DNA of 64,000 bases from contig JANVCC010000153.1 of assembly GCA_025345505.1 (NCBI GenBank), forward strand, positions 1,825,379-1,889,378. The letters are read 5' to 3'. The translations under genes and the position numbers were made by a program. This stretch comes from Todiramphus chloris collaris. Taxonomy: Eukaryota > Chordata > Aves > Coraciiformes > Alcedinidae. The notes beneath the pieces were generated by a model. The model ran no database searches, was not told where the DNA came from, and saw only the letters and a list, made by a program, of their open reading frames with translations. Below, piece by piece: positions 22,801 to 33,182 of the stretch; the stretch's first letter is position 1, and every line of letters starts with the position of its first letter.

Positions 22801-25230
22801 TAGGGAAATCTTGGGTCATGCACTAGTTAATGGTCTCCAGATGAAGACCAGGGCTAGGGTTCCTTTAACATAACTTTAGATGCTGTAGTGTCTTTTTCAG
22901 AGATGGCTTCTCCTTTCATAAGCAGTGGAGGTGTAGTGAACCCACTCAGTGGACATCATCATCTCTTCCTAAAATACCTGGTGAAATAGGTCAGACAGTC
23001 TGTGCCTGAGAAGTTTATTTCTCTCCATAGTGGAGCATCCAAGTGTGACTCTGTCACTTCCAGCAAGATGAGATGACTCACCATCATCCACTGGATTTCC
23101 CTGAATTTTGACTAATAACACCATATCGACTGGCCTTGGGAGGTCCCCTGAGACTCTGTTGTGTCCCAGATCAATCTCAATAAACACGCTGCAGGGCAGT
23201 TGGCTTACCAAAAAGCAGTGAGAACACATTCAACCAGACCAGGGATTTCTCTTAGAGAATATGTTTCCCAGGAGGACTTTAAAGCTCACTCGTCTTTTCA
23301 CTGGACAGGAGCAAAGGAGGAGTTTGCACACAAGCAATCAGTTGTCACATCAGGGTGGTGGCAAATAAGGGAAGGATGAAGGGTCAGCTCCAGGATCCTC
23401 TGCTCAGGGAAGGTGAAGGTAATCTTGTGGGAAGGACTCAGAGCCAGAGTTACTACCCACATTGTTGGTGGAGGGATTGAGGGATATGCTTCAAGGATGT
23501 CCGGCACTCAGCCCATCCTGGCTGCTGTCTGTCTCACAGCAGACAGGCAGATAAATTCTGAGCTGCCATAAGCAGAGGGGTCACATCTCTTTTGGTGTCT
23601 TCTGCAGTCTGCTGCCCAAGTGAGTGGCCTACTTTGTACTTCAAGCCAAAGCTGCTGCTGACTCTGAGTGGTAAGTGTCCTGAGGCTCAGCATAACAAAC
23701 AAATTGTGCGGTAGACCACAGGCAAGTTGGAAAAGATGAAGCTCCACTTTAGCTGAGCTGTCATCAGTGGCCCCTGGGGAACGTGACTCTCCTGCAAATC
23801 TTATTCCTGGACAAAGTCTGCGATATGCAATCTTTTGTGGCCAACACAAATCTGAAATCTTTCTGTATTTCTCCAAGGCCAACAGGGATTCTTGTTATCA
23901 AGCCTGAGACTGAAAATGCCAGACAAGTCTTCCAGGGAACAGCTGTAAGAATCACCCGTGCTCTGCAGACAGGGAACAGATGCCACCCTTCCATTACAAC
24001 ATTACATGTCCAGTTTCGTATGCAGCATCCAGATGCTATTAGCTATGTTTTAACCATATGCAGCTCTTTCCCTTACCTGTCATCATCTCCAAGTGCTTGG
24101 CACCTTTGACATAAGCAGCTGAGCTCAGGACTGAAGGAACTGGATGGAAATCACTCAACTGGTTTATATTGGAGAAGATTCTAAATAATCCGAAAAGCCT
24201 TGGCCTTAAAATGAAGAAATCCTTTTCTTTTTTTCCTCCCCTTGTGGCTTGTGAGCATTCAAAGACCACACAAAGCAACTGCTAAAACACTTTGGACTGA
24301 CTTTAGACTTGGGAGCAATTGTAAATAGACCTTAATTCCAAAAATAGAGAATGAGCAGATTCTCCCTTTTGGATATTCTCGATAGAAAACAAATTCAGAG
24401 CATAGGGCAAGAAGGACTCCTTCTGGTCCTCTAAGTCTAGACTCTGGCCATCTCAAACTGGATCAATAGAAAATCCATATTATGTCCAGTACATACCACA
24501 ATTCACAAATTGTTTCCTTGCAGCCTGTCACAGTTTCTGCTATAGAGACCAAAAAGCTTCTAGATTCAGAGAGAGGGGGGGTCTCTGAAATGACAAGAAA
24601 AATACTGTTATGAGAAGTTATGTTCACACAGATGAAGAAATCCCAGGAACCCTCCAGGAAACCCTCCAAGAAAGCAGGATGATGTTATCATAGAGGAAAC
24701 AGTGAGGAAGGAGTGTATTGATATCTCCAAGGGTCAGTTCATTGTAAAGAGCGAAGTCCTGAACTTTGCATCCTTTTGATTTTCTCTATGCTTACCTTCA
24801 CTGCAGCTTCATCTCCTCCAAAACAGAAATTCCCTAGAGCCCTTGTGGGACAACTCAGTGACTCCAAGAGGTCTGCTTTTCCAATAGAGATTTTCCATGG
24901 GTATTTGAAGACGTATTCAGATCTCCATGCATTAAAACTCCGTGTACTAAAAGATGATGCCGAATGGAAAAAACAGTCTACCTTTTGCAGAGATGCCATC
25001 TGCAGTGACTGGACCATGAATTTTGCATATTTTTTTCTTCTTTCCAGTTCCAGCTGCTGGAATTGTGGAAGTTTCAAAATTTTATGTAATTAACTAAACC
25101 AAAGCAAAACATGTGCATTTTTTGTAACTGTGGACAAAAAAAGGTCAAGTTGCATGACAGCGGACAAACAAAAACAGCCTCTATTTTATTATTTCTAAGA
25201 AGAAAATCTTCCTGGTTTATAGGAACTACT
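19863..25230. other. Unique non-coding DNA
   Basis: No exon or transposon recognised. It holds an (AAT)n run at 22373-22394. The AT-rich block 22140-22290 is rich in TAAT/ATTA cores. Frames of 105-124 codons between 23500 and 25100 overlap on opposite strands and lack recognisable domains. Confidence 0.5.
22373..22394. repeat. (AAT)n microsatellite
   Basis: Six or so AAT/ATA units. It sits where a MIR-type tail ('aaaatgggaataataataac') could end, but the upstream match is too weak to call. Confidence 0.75.
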
Positions 25231-25709
25231 ATTCAAGGAACTACTGGAGTGAGTCCAGCAGAGGCTGAGAAGATGCTGAGGGGCTGGAGCATCTCTGTGC
25301 TGGGGACAGGCTGAGAGCCCTGGGGCTGTGCAGCTGGAGAAGAGCAGCCTGAGAGGGGAGCTGAGCAATGCTGAGCAAGAGCTAAAGGACCCCGGGGGGC
25401 AAGAGCCTGGGGCCAGACTCTGCTCAGTGGTGCCCAGGGACAGGACAAGGGGCACCAGGGGGCACCAACTGGAAGCCAGGAGGTTCCATCTGAGCAGGAG
25501 GAGAAAGTTGTTTGGTGTGAGGGTGTGGGAGCCTGTGCCAGGCTGCCCAGAGAGGTTGTGGAGTTTCGTTCTGTGGAGAGATTCCAAACCCAACTGAACA
25601 CTGCGCTGCTGGGCCCCCTGCTCTGGGTGACCCTGCTGGAGCAGGCTCCAGATCATCCATAGAGGTGCCTTCCAAGCCCTACCATGTTGGGATCCTGTGA
25701 TTCTGTGAC
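25231..25709 (+). mobile_element. CR1: CR1 retrotransposon, group C, intact 3' terminus
   Basis: It starts near 'ATTCAAGGAACTACTGGAGT' and continues through 'GATGCTGAGGGGCTGGAGC' (25272) and the 143-nt core shared exactly with 14573-14715. 'CAGGAGGTTCCATCTGAGCA', 'CAGGCTGCCCAGAGAGGTTG' and 'GGGTGACCCTGCTGGAGCAG' follow, and it ends 'GATTCTGTGAC'. The part downstream of the core differs from its partner at roughly one position in six by eye. A 262-codon minus-strand frame (25195-25983), the longest in the window, runs antisense through it and is not a host gene. Confidence 0.94.
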
Positions 25710-28154
25710 AGGTCAGTCCTTTTGTCTTCAGCAACCTTTGACCATGACTTTTGAGTGCTGTTGGTGCTTCCTTGATTAGCAGTGCCCAGGGTTCCCACAC
25801 AGCACTCTTTGCATGGACAACATCTTGTGCAAGAGTATGCATGTGTCCTGGTTGCAGCCTGTAGTCTACAATTTCAAATTCATATAACATCTTATTAAAC
25901 CTCCCCAAGTTTCCAGAAGAATATAAAAAAGATGTGGGTGAGAAATAACTACTTTTCACTGACCTAAACCACTGTGTTTTCAATTACTTAACCTTCTCCC
26001 ACTCATCTATGGAAGAGAAACTTGTGTCAGTGCAGCAGGACTCATCTCAGATCCCCATTTAAACTAGCAAGGATTTGTCCTCACAGGACACAGAACTGTG
26101 TTGAATTAGATATATTTGCTAATAACAATCTTATTTCTGATGTGCCTCGCTTGTGAAAGGTATTTGGCTGGACATTCAGACTCACAAAAAAAGATTTAAA
26201 GTTTCTGAGAATTTTTCATGGAGAAAAAATGGAGTAATTAATGTGGAAAAAAAAAAATCTTCTTGTTCTCATGGTTTTATTTTGTTAATATATTCTCTGA
26301 GTTATGTCCATATAGCATTAACATAGCTGGAATCACAGAGAAAAGCTGCAAAGCAAATCTAAGTGAGAGAGAGACTTCAAAGGGGAAGAAAGACAAAATC
26401 AGAAGGAAAAATGAAGGCAAGTCTCTTCAACAGTTCCTTACCCTCAATCATCTGAAGTCAATTAGCTGCCAGTCAAGGATACTAATAGATAAAAGAGTAT
26501 TACTGGTACTCTTTGAGTTGAAAAAGTAAAATTATGCCTTTTCTTGCTGTAGCACTGCCTTGTAGTGTTTATTAACTGTAGGAGATACTCTATTTCAAAT
26601 GCTTGAATTATTTTGTTTTATTTTCCATCAGAATGATAAGGGCATTGCAATGCACAAGGCCAAGAAATTATCTTTTCTTTTACTTTGAGGCTCTTCTTTT
26701 TCCGTTGGCTTTGAGGGGACAAAGTGCACTGGATGTGTTGGGGTTTTGGGATGGTGTTCACGTGTGGTTCTGTGCAGCTGAGCTGGAGTTGAAAATACCA
26801 CCGAGTTTGACTTCCCATTTGTTTTGATCTTATTGATAAACATCTAACCAGTGTCATCTGGAAAGAGGAAAGTGAAATGAAGCTAGAGGGGAGAGCTTAG
26901 ATCAGCCCTCTAACCTAAACTACAAATAGACCCATATTTGATACATTATGATCAGGTAGAGGCAACTGCTGGGAAGATTTTCCTTAAGGGGTTCAGATAA
27001 TATAATCCAGAGCAGAATTTAGTTCACGTGCCAAAATTTTTTGCTCCTTTCTTATTAGAAAAAGAATGAAGAAAAAAAAAATTAAAGAAAAATCAATTCA
27101 TTCCCCTGAAATACCACAAGGGTAGAACTTTATGCAGCATTTCAGAGACAGGGCCATGAGGTTTTTATTTAGAAATGCCACAAGAAGCAATGTTTCTCTG
27201 CGATACTTCCAAATGAAGAACACATGGATGCAGGAAGTGCCTGCAATGGTATTATCCTCTATAAACACTCCCGTTACAGACAGCTAACAGCGAGTTCTAG
27301 AGGAAGATGGCTGAGGAGAAGGACAGAAAGCTATCAGCTGATTTACATCATATGACCTGAGAGAAGTGCTTATAGGTGGTTGTTTCTCAGGGACTTGGGT
27401 GTCTGCTAAGGTTTTTCATACCTTCTGTGAAATTCCTAAGGTGGAAGAAAAAGAAATTAAAAAAAAATAAGGGGTGAAGAGAAAATTAAAAAATACATTA
27501 AAAAAAAAATTGGTATGCAGTTTTGAAGATGGGTGTGACCTTTTATTGGACAATTTTATTAAGGAGGGGAAAACCCGTTGAGGGCATGTTCTCTTCCTGG
27601 TTTTGTTCTGTTGCCTTTCCCAGGACTCTGCCTGTCCTCACCCTTGTCTCTGCTCTGTTAGCAGTTACCCTGCACGTCACACTGCAGAGGAAACATGAGT
27701 GAGATGCTTTCTCTGCTGTTTCCCGGCTGTGACACTCTCAGCTGGAATGAACAGATAAAGTAAATCCGGGCAGAATCTGGTGTTATTTCTCTGCAGTTAC
27801 CTAGACAATGAATTGTATCGCTTGAGTTGTGTGAGTGTACACGGGGCAGCGACCTCTCTGTTGACAGCCTAAGGGAAGACTTTGATCACATCTGTTGTTG
27901 TAAATTGAACCAGCACATTCTCCAGCACTGTGGATGGAGTGGACCATGCCTGGACCCCTATCCTCAAGGCAGGATAGCACCTGTCATCTGGATGTATCCC
28001 TGGCCTCACCAAATCCTTTGGGAGAATTCTAGTGATTCTGGATGCCTGTAACATTGCTAACAATGCAATGCTAATATGATCATATTCCGGTGACTGAGAC
28101 CATTCCCTTGTGTGGCTTAATTTAGTGGATTAGATGTAGCCTTGAGTTCAGATC
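25710..28154. other. Unique AT-rich non-coding DNA
   Basis: Many short A runs (for example around 26250, 27070 and 27470-27510). No element or exon recognised. An 88-codon frame at 26263-26529 is lysine-rich and has no domain. Confidence 0.5.
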
Positions 28155-28790
28155 CTGATGCTCCTGTCCCAGGTGGCCAAGAAGGCCAACAGTGTATTGT
28201 CCTGGATCACTACCACTGTGGACAGCAGGACCAGGACAGGGATCATCCCTCTGGACTGGGCACTGCAAAGGCTGCATCTTGAATCCTGGGGTCACTTTTG
28301 GGGCCCTCACTCCCAGAAGAACATTGAGGGCCTGGAGTATGTCCAGAGAAGACAACGAAGCTGGGGAAGGGTCTAGAGAACAGATCTGGTGAGGAGCAGC
28401 TGAGGGGCCTGGGGTTGTTCAGCCTGGAAAAGAGGAGGCTCAGGAGAGACCTTCTGGCTCTCGACAACTCCCTGACAGGAGGTTGGAGCCAGGTGGGGTT
28501 GGGCTCTGCTCCCAAGCAACAAGCAACAGGACAAGAGGAAACAGTCTCAAGTTGCACCAGGGGAGGTTTAGATTAGATATTAGCAAAAAATTTCTTTCCT
28601 GAAAGGATTGTCAAGGCCTGTCCCAGGCTGCCCAGAGCAGTAGTGGAGTCCCCATGATCCCTGAAGGGGTTTCCAAGGTGGTATGTGGTGCTGAGGAACA
28701 TGGTTTAGTGGTGCCATGTCAGTGGTGGATTTATATTTGAACTTGATGATCTTGAAGGTCCTTTCCAGACAGAACTATTCTATGATTCTA
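28155..28790 (+). mobile_element. CR1: CR1 retrotransposon, group B, ORF2 tail plus 3' UTR
   Basis: About 635 nt. The first ~220 nt encode the degraded C-terminal end of the CR1 ORF2 polymerase. 'VAKKAN' (about 28170) is the start of a block also seen in the copy at 33183-34125. '[20 protein letters not shown]' corresponds to the family's '[18 protein letters not shown]' pattern, and '[11 protein letters not shown]' follows. The 3' UTR continues through 'CAGCTGAGGGGCCTGGGG', 'GGACAAGAGGAAAC', 'GTGGTGCTGAGGAACATGGT' and 'CTATTCTATGATTCTA'. Frame damage and a stop near 28374 show it is dead. Downstream lies an A-rich run. Confidence 0.93.
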
Positions 28791-29394
28791 AAATAAAAAA
28801 AAACCAAAAAAAGCCCACAAGGTTAACTCCCCTGAACAGAAAGATACAGAGATTCTTATTTAGCAGAGCAATTCTGCTCTGGGAAGGTGCACCAGCCTTT
28901 GAGGAAGTACTTACTGCCATAATTCATGCTTGGAGAACATAACTAGAGCAGGTCATATTTGGGATTAAGGGTTGTAAAAAGTTTTTCTTGGGCTTTCCTC
29001 TGCTACTCCCCAGATGGCTGCAAAGAATGAGTGTTATGGTATTAAAGAGAATAGACTAAGACCTCTGTGGTGTGGGAAGATATTATCATCATCGGGGTAG
29101 GAGAGCCAACAGGATAAGCAAAAACCACTGAGGACAAAAGACTGACACAGAGCAGTGGACACTAGCTGGGCACACATCATGGAAACCATGTGAGAGTAGA
29201 GTTGGAAAAGGCAGCTTAGAGAGCTCCTTAGGGCATGGCCATAATCTGAAACAAACCTCCTCACTGACAGATAGAAGCAGTTATGCTGACAGAGATACGA
29301 GGGAAACTGTGGACAGCAGGCAGAGCTGTGATATGGCAGGATGCTGCAGAAGCTGAACCATCGTTGTGAGGTTGTGCTGGAGACCCAGAGGAAT
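28791..29394. other. Non-coding spacer
   Basis: Begins with the A-rich sequence after the CR1 end (28790-28820). Nothing else is recognised. Confidence 0.5.
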
Positions 29395-29665
29395 GATGTC
29401 AGGAAGGAGGAGAAAGGTGAGTTTCATTCTTTTGATGGGCCTGGGGAGAATGCACCTGGGATGTTGCACTCACTTCTGGGCACCTCATTACCCGAAAGAT
29501 ACAGATGAGCCAGAGAAGGTATGTTGGGGGAAACCCAAGTTTGTGATTAATTGGCTGAAGAAAACAGCCTGTGAGTCACGTACAAAGATGAACGGCTTGG
29601 CTCTGAAACCATAGCATGGGGAACCTAGTAACAGTCTACAAACATTTGAGGAGAGGTTACCAGAA
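29395..29665 (+). mobile_element. CR1: Old, degraded CR1 ORF2/UTR fragment (probable)
   Basis: One frame reads 'GRMHLGCCTHFWAPHYPKDT', close to the CR1 ORF2 C-terminal pattern '[18 protein letters not shown]', preceded by a basic 'GRRRKV' where the family has 'SRSREV'. About 100 nt further on, 'GGGGAACCTAGTAACAGTCT' resembles the group B segment 'ggggagacctcatcgctct'. It is clearly more diverged than the other copies, so it is probably the oldest CR1 here. A T19 run follows at 29680-29698. Confidence 0.55.
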
Positions 29666-30644
29666 AACAAAGAGATAACTTTTTTTTTTTTTTTTTTTAA
29701 TCTTGAAACAAGGGACGGATATTTGGACAGGGAAATTAGGAAAATCAAATTGCTGGAGCAACAGCCACTCAGTGCTATGGCAGGCTGTTGGTGGGACTGG
29801 TGGACACAGTAGGATTTTAGCTGCTGTGTCACCATTACTTGGTAGACCTTAGAAACATGAGAAACAGTTATTTTGTGTTCTGGGAAGTGAGGGAAAACGT
29901 ATTTATTGGAGCCATAAACCTTACCTGCATGAATGAGTCGATGCAGCAGGGCTCTGGGAAGAACAAACAGGGAAGCAATACAATGAGTTTCCAGATAAGA
30001 AGACGATGGAGAAAACCATTAGCTCTTAACGGTCTGTTCCTTTTCTGTGCTTTGTCCGAACAGGGTGTTGCCAGATCAAAGTGCTAGAGAAAGACAAAGA
30101 ACGTCACAATTCTCTTTTTGAGGAGTTGCAGGGGTATCAAAGACAAAGAGTCATGTCCAGGAGTTACAGGGATGTCAATGACAATCTCAACATAGTCATC
30201 ACTAGAGGATGCTGGGAAAATCTTAAAAATCTTAAAATATGTATCCTCTTGGATGCCTTTGTTCAGGTAACAAGTCTTTCACTTTCGCTTTTGGGAAGCC
30301 ATTAGTTGTTAAATATCAGTTATAATTTAGACTGCCACCACAAAGAGAACAGGAAGGTTGCCTCCGGGACAAGGTGAGATAATTTTACTTGTTATCAGGC
30401 AGGTGAGATAGTCTGATGGAAGAAAACAGCACCATCCTGTCACTGGAGCCAGAGGGCAGGGGGGAGCCTGAGGGTATGTTTGTGTATGAGGTAGTCTGTT
30501 GGTCAGCCTCTGGAATCCCTGGAGTAACTGTTGCTGAGCATGGGTAGTATGAAAGCCCCAGCATGGCAACCGTCTGAAAACAACACCAGAAGACAGCCTG
30601 TAAGAAGTATGATTAAAAAAAAAAAAATAATAAATACATATATA
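29666..30644. other. Non-coding DNA with homopolymer runs
   Basis: Contains T19 (29680-29698), an imperfect direct repeat (30121-30146 and 30159-30184, 22 of 26 matching), and A13 followed by TA-rich sequence (30615-30658). No exon recognised. Confidence 0.5.
29680..29698. repeat. Poly-T run (T19)
   Basis: Uninterrupted run of 19 T residues. It could be an A-tail of an unrecognised minus-strand insertion, but no matching body was found. Confidence 0.85.
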
Positions 30645-30776
30645 TACATCAATCAATATCTAAAGGGTGGGGATCAAGAGGATGGGGTCAAACTCTTGTC
30701 AGTGGTGTCCAGTGACAAGACAAGGGACAATGGGCACACACTGGAACCCAGGAGGTTCCATTTGACTATATGTGCT
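30645..30776 (+). mobile_element. CR1: CR1 retrotransposon, group C internal fragment
   Basis: 'ATATCTAAAGGGTGGGGATC', 'GTCAGTGGTGTCCAGTGAC', 'ACAAGGGACAATGGGCACAC' and 'CCCAGGAGGTTCCATTTGAC' match the group C body. It aligns with 25395-25495 but is more diverged. The 3' half is missing. It is preceded by an A/TA-rich run. Confidence 0.85.
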
Positions 30777-30957
30777 GTAGCTGTTGAATATCTGTATTCC
30801 CAGTGGCAACACATCTACCAAATTATTAAATTCTTAAGTATGGATTACACATGTGGGAACATCACATCTAGTGCTAGGATTGACTGGGAAACTGAAATGA
30901 AAGAAATATCAGAAAGATTAGAAAATAAATGAAAGGAATGAAAGAATAAAAGGTAAA
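30777..30957. other. Non-CR1 DNA between two CR1 fragments
   Basis: 180 nt that match neither flanking CR1 group. The flanking fragments belong to different 3'-end groups, so they are probably independent insertions rather than one element split by an insertion. Confidence 0.4.
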
Positions 30958-31117
30958 GCATTGGAACAGATGGCCCAGGGAAGTGGTGGAGTCACCATCC
31001 CTGGAAGTGTTCAAAAAACATGTAGATGTGGCACTTTAGGGCATGGTAAGGTTGGGTTTATGGTTGGACTTGATAATCTTAGAGGTCTTTTTCAAACTTA
31101 GTGAGTCTATGATTATG
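30958..31117 (+). mobile_element. CR1: CR1 retrotransposon, group B 3' end
   Basis: 'GCATTGGAACAGATGGCCCA', 'GGGAAGTGGTGGAGTCACCA', 'GTAGATGTGGCACTTTAGGG', 'TGGTTGGACTTGATAATCTT' and a degraded terminus 'GAGTCTATGATTATG'. A clear group B tail of ~160 nt. Confidence 0.9.
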
Positions 31118-32929
31118 TCAAAATATGGGTTTAGACTTAAATGGAAAGACCAGAGAAAAATGATTGGTTCTTAAATGAGTCAGTAAAATTGGGGCGGTGG
31201 GGAGGAATAGAGAGAAACAGGTAATGGCTTATGTGGGCACTTCAGAGATAATAAACTCAGTTCTAATCTATAGTGCGCCTGTGGATTTCTCACATTTGTG
31301 CTGAATGCCATCAACTGGGATGCTGCGGATTATCCTGACCTCCCTTGCTCTTTTTTACTGGAAGTTTGCTAGGTGGTGTTTCATTCTGCGTCAGAACCGA
31401 AGTGCACGTGAAAACCTCAAATGCTTTTCCAAGGTAAATAAGATGCTTTGCTCCGCAGTTCCCCAGGTTGAGCTCCAAAGCAGCACTTGCTATGTTCAGA
31501 GATAAAAGACAAAGATCCCACCTCTGACTGTGGCAAAACCAGTCCCAGGACCTTTTTGATAGAAGCTACATCCATGCTGGTAAATTAGACCATGTGAAGA
31601 CAGGTTCTGGCATTGCAGTGAATTGTCACAGTTTTTCATCTCTCGTGTCCTCCAGAGCTGGGTGGCTGGACCTTTGCTGCTTGCTGAGAATGCTCCTTGT
31701 CTAGTAGTATTATCCTGAACCATTCAGTACTTTTAGATCCTCCCAGCTTCTGTGGGTCCAAATCACACAAGGGAATATTTTAGCAGTTTAGCAGTATGTC
31801 AGCTAAATCCTAGTGCTAATAAATTACCCGTAGAGATGCCCACTGAAGCTAGGGGCCAACGTACTCTTCTAAACATTTAAATTCAAAGTGATTGGCAGCT
31901 AGAAGGGTAAAATTAGTCACATATAAAGATGTTTGGCTGAAAGCTGAGGACCCATTGCAACCAAACAGGTTCTTTCCTTCACTGGCCATGGGAGGGACTG
32001 AGCCCTTCAAGGTGCAGACTCACTCTGTCTTGAGAATGTTGTCCAACATGGGTGGGATGATGTATATTAAATGTATATTAAATATATTTTAAAAGTAAGA
32101 AAACTGAAAAAATGAAGCTTCCAGGTATTCAAGTTATATTTCATCATTCATTGTTTAGAAGAGCTGCGTGTTTTTTCTATTCTCTTGCATAACAGTCATT
32201 AAAATAGCAAGCGTTACCATCATTCACTTATTTTGTTGTCGATGTATGAAAATATAAATTGGGAAGAGTTTGTAGGTGAAAGATCAGGGTGAGATATTTT
32301 ACTACAGATTTTGGTTTGAGGAATACAAGGTCTTTTTTTTTTTAATTAAGGCCAGAAGGGATTTCAGAAAATAACTCTTAAGTATTTGTTCTTAGCAAAC
32401 TTTAAGTTGAAAGATATCCCCTTGAAATAAATCCTTTCAAATCTCTCACTCTGACTTTGTAATGACATTATTATTAATTTTGAGTTTAGTGTCATATATA
32501 TGTAACTAACATTATGCTATAATGTGTCAAACAGAGAAAGTAGAAATAGAACTTTTTTCTTGATTGAAACAAGATGTTTTCCTTTTAATAAATATTTTAC
32601 ACTGGCAATGTCAAAATGTGACAATTCCACATTAATGAAATGAAATATTTCTCTGGTCCTGAACAGTATTTTCCCTAAATTAATATTGTTTTCATAAGAC
32701 ATCTTGGAATTCTCATGCTCATTGCTGGTTTAATAACAGCTCTTGGTACTTAGGTGAGACACTTCTCACCTGATGAGAACATCCACTCTCTGAAGACCTG
32801 GTCTGTATGGTCAATAAAGCCTAAATTCCCTAGTTGAATTCAGCTAATCCTAATGAAAATAATTCTGTCATGTCAAGTAAATATAATTGAAAACTAACTA
32901 TTTCTATCCACTGGCAAATTTTATTATAG
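31118..32929. other. Unique AT-rich non-coding DNA
   Basis: No element or exon recognised. T-rich run near 32332-32343. A 7-bp inverted repeat (AGGTGAG / CTCACCT, 32752-32771) is probably incidental. Confidence 0.5.
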
Positions 32930-33031
32930 GTAGATGATAGATGATAGGAACAGAGAGATGAGAGAGAGAGATAGAAAGGTAGATGGATAGATAGATGATA
33001 GATAGATAGATAGATAGATAGATGATTGATT

Positions 33032-33062
<31 letters not shown>
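32930..33062. repeat. (TAGA)n tetranucleotide microsatellite with GA-rich flank
   Basis: An AG-rich lead-in (32951-32975) passes into TAGA/GATA repeats to 33062, interrupted by a TGAT-TGAT cluster at about 33021-33031. The longest pure blocks are ~28-32 nt. It is a likely length-polymorphic locus. Translated frames across it give 'SIYLSIYL' repeats, which are artefacts. Confidence 0.95.
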
Positions 33063-33063
<1 letters not shown>

Positions 33064-33182
33064 TTCTGACCTGATGCATCCAGTATGATCTCCTTTAGGT
33101 GAACCCACGTTCACTTTTATGCGTACCTTACTTGCTTTTATCATTTTGTCTTTTCTTTGAAATATCTTCTGGACTATTGGAT

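Noticed and set aside
19860-25230. Endogenous retrovirus or LTR in the large CR1-free stretches
   Set aside because: I looked for gag/pol-like frames, TG...CA paired termini and primer-binding-type sites and saw none I could defend.
25195-25983. 262-codon minus-strand open frame, the longest in the window
   Set aside because: It runs antisense through a recognised CR1 and into flanking unique DNA, with Ser/Leu/Pro-rich low-information sequence. Its middle recurs in other CR1 copies, so it is repeat-derived, not a host gene.
32980-33062. Regularly spaced short repeats as a CRISPR array
   Set aside because: It is a tetranucleotide microsatellite with no spacers, in a vertebrate-type genome.
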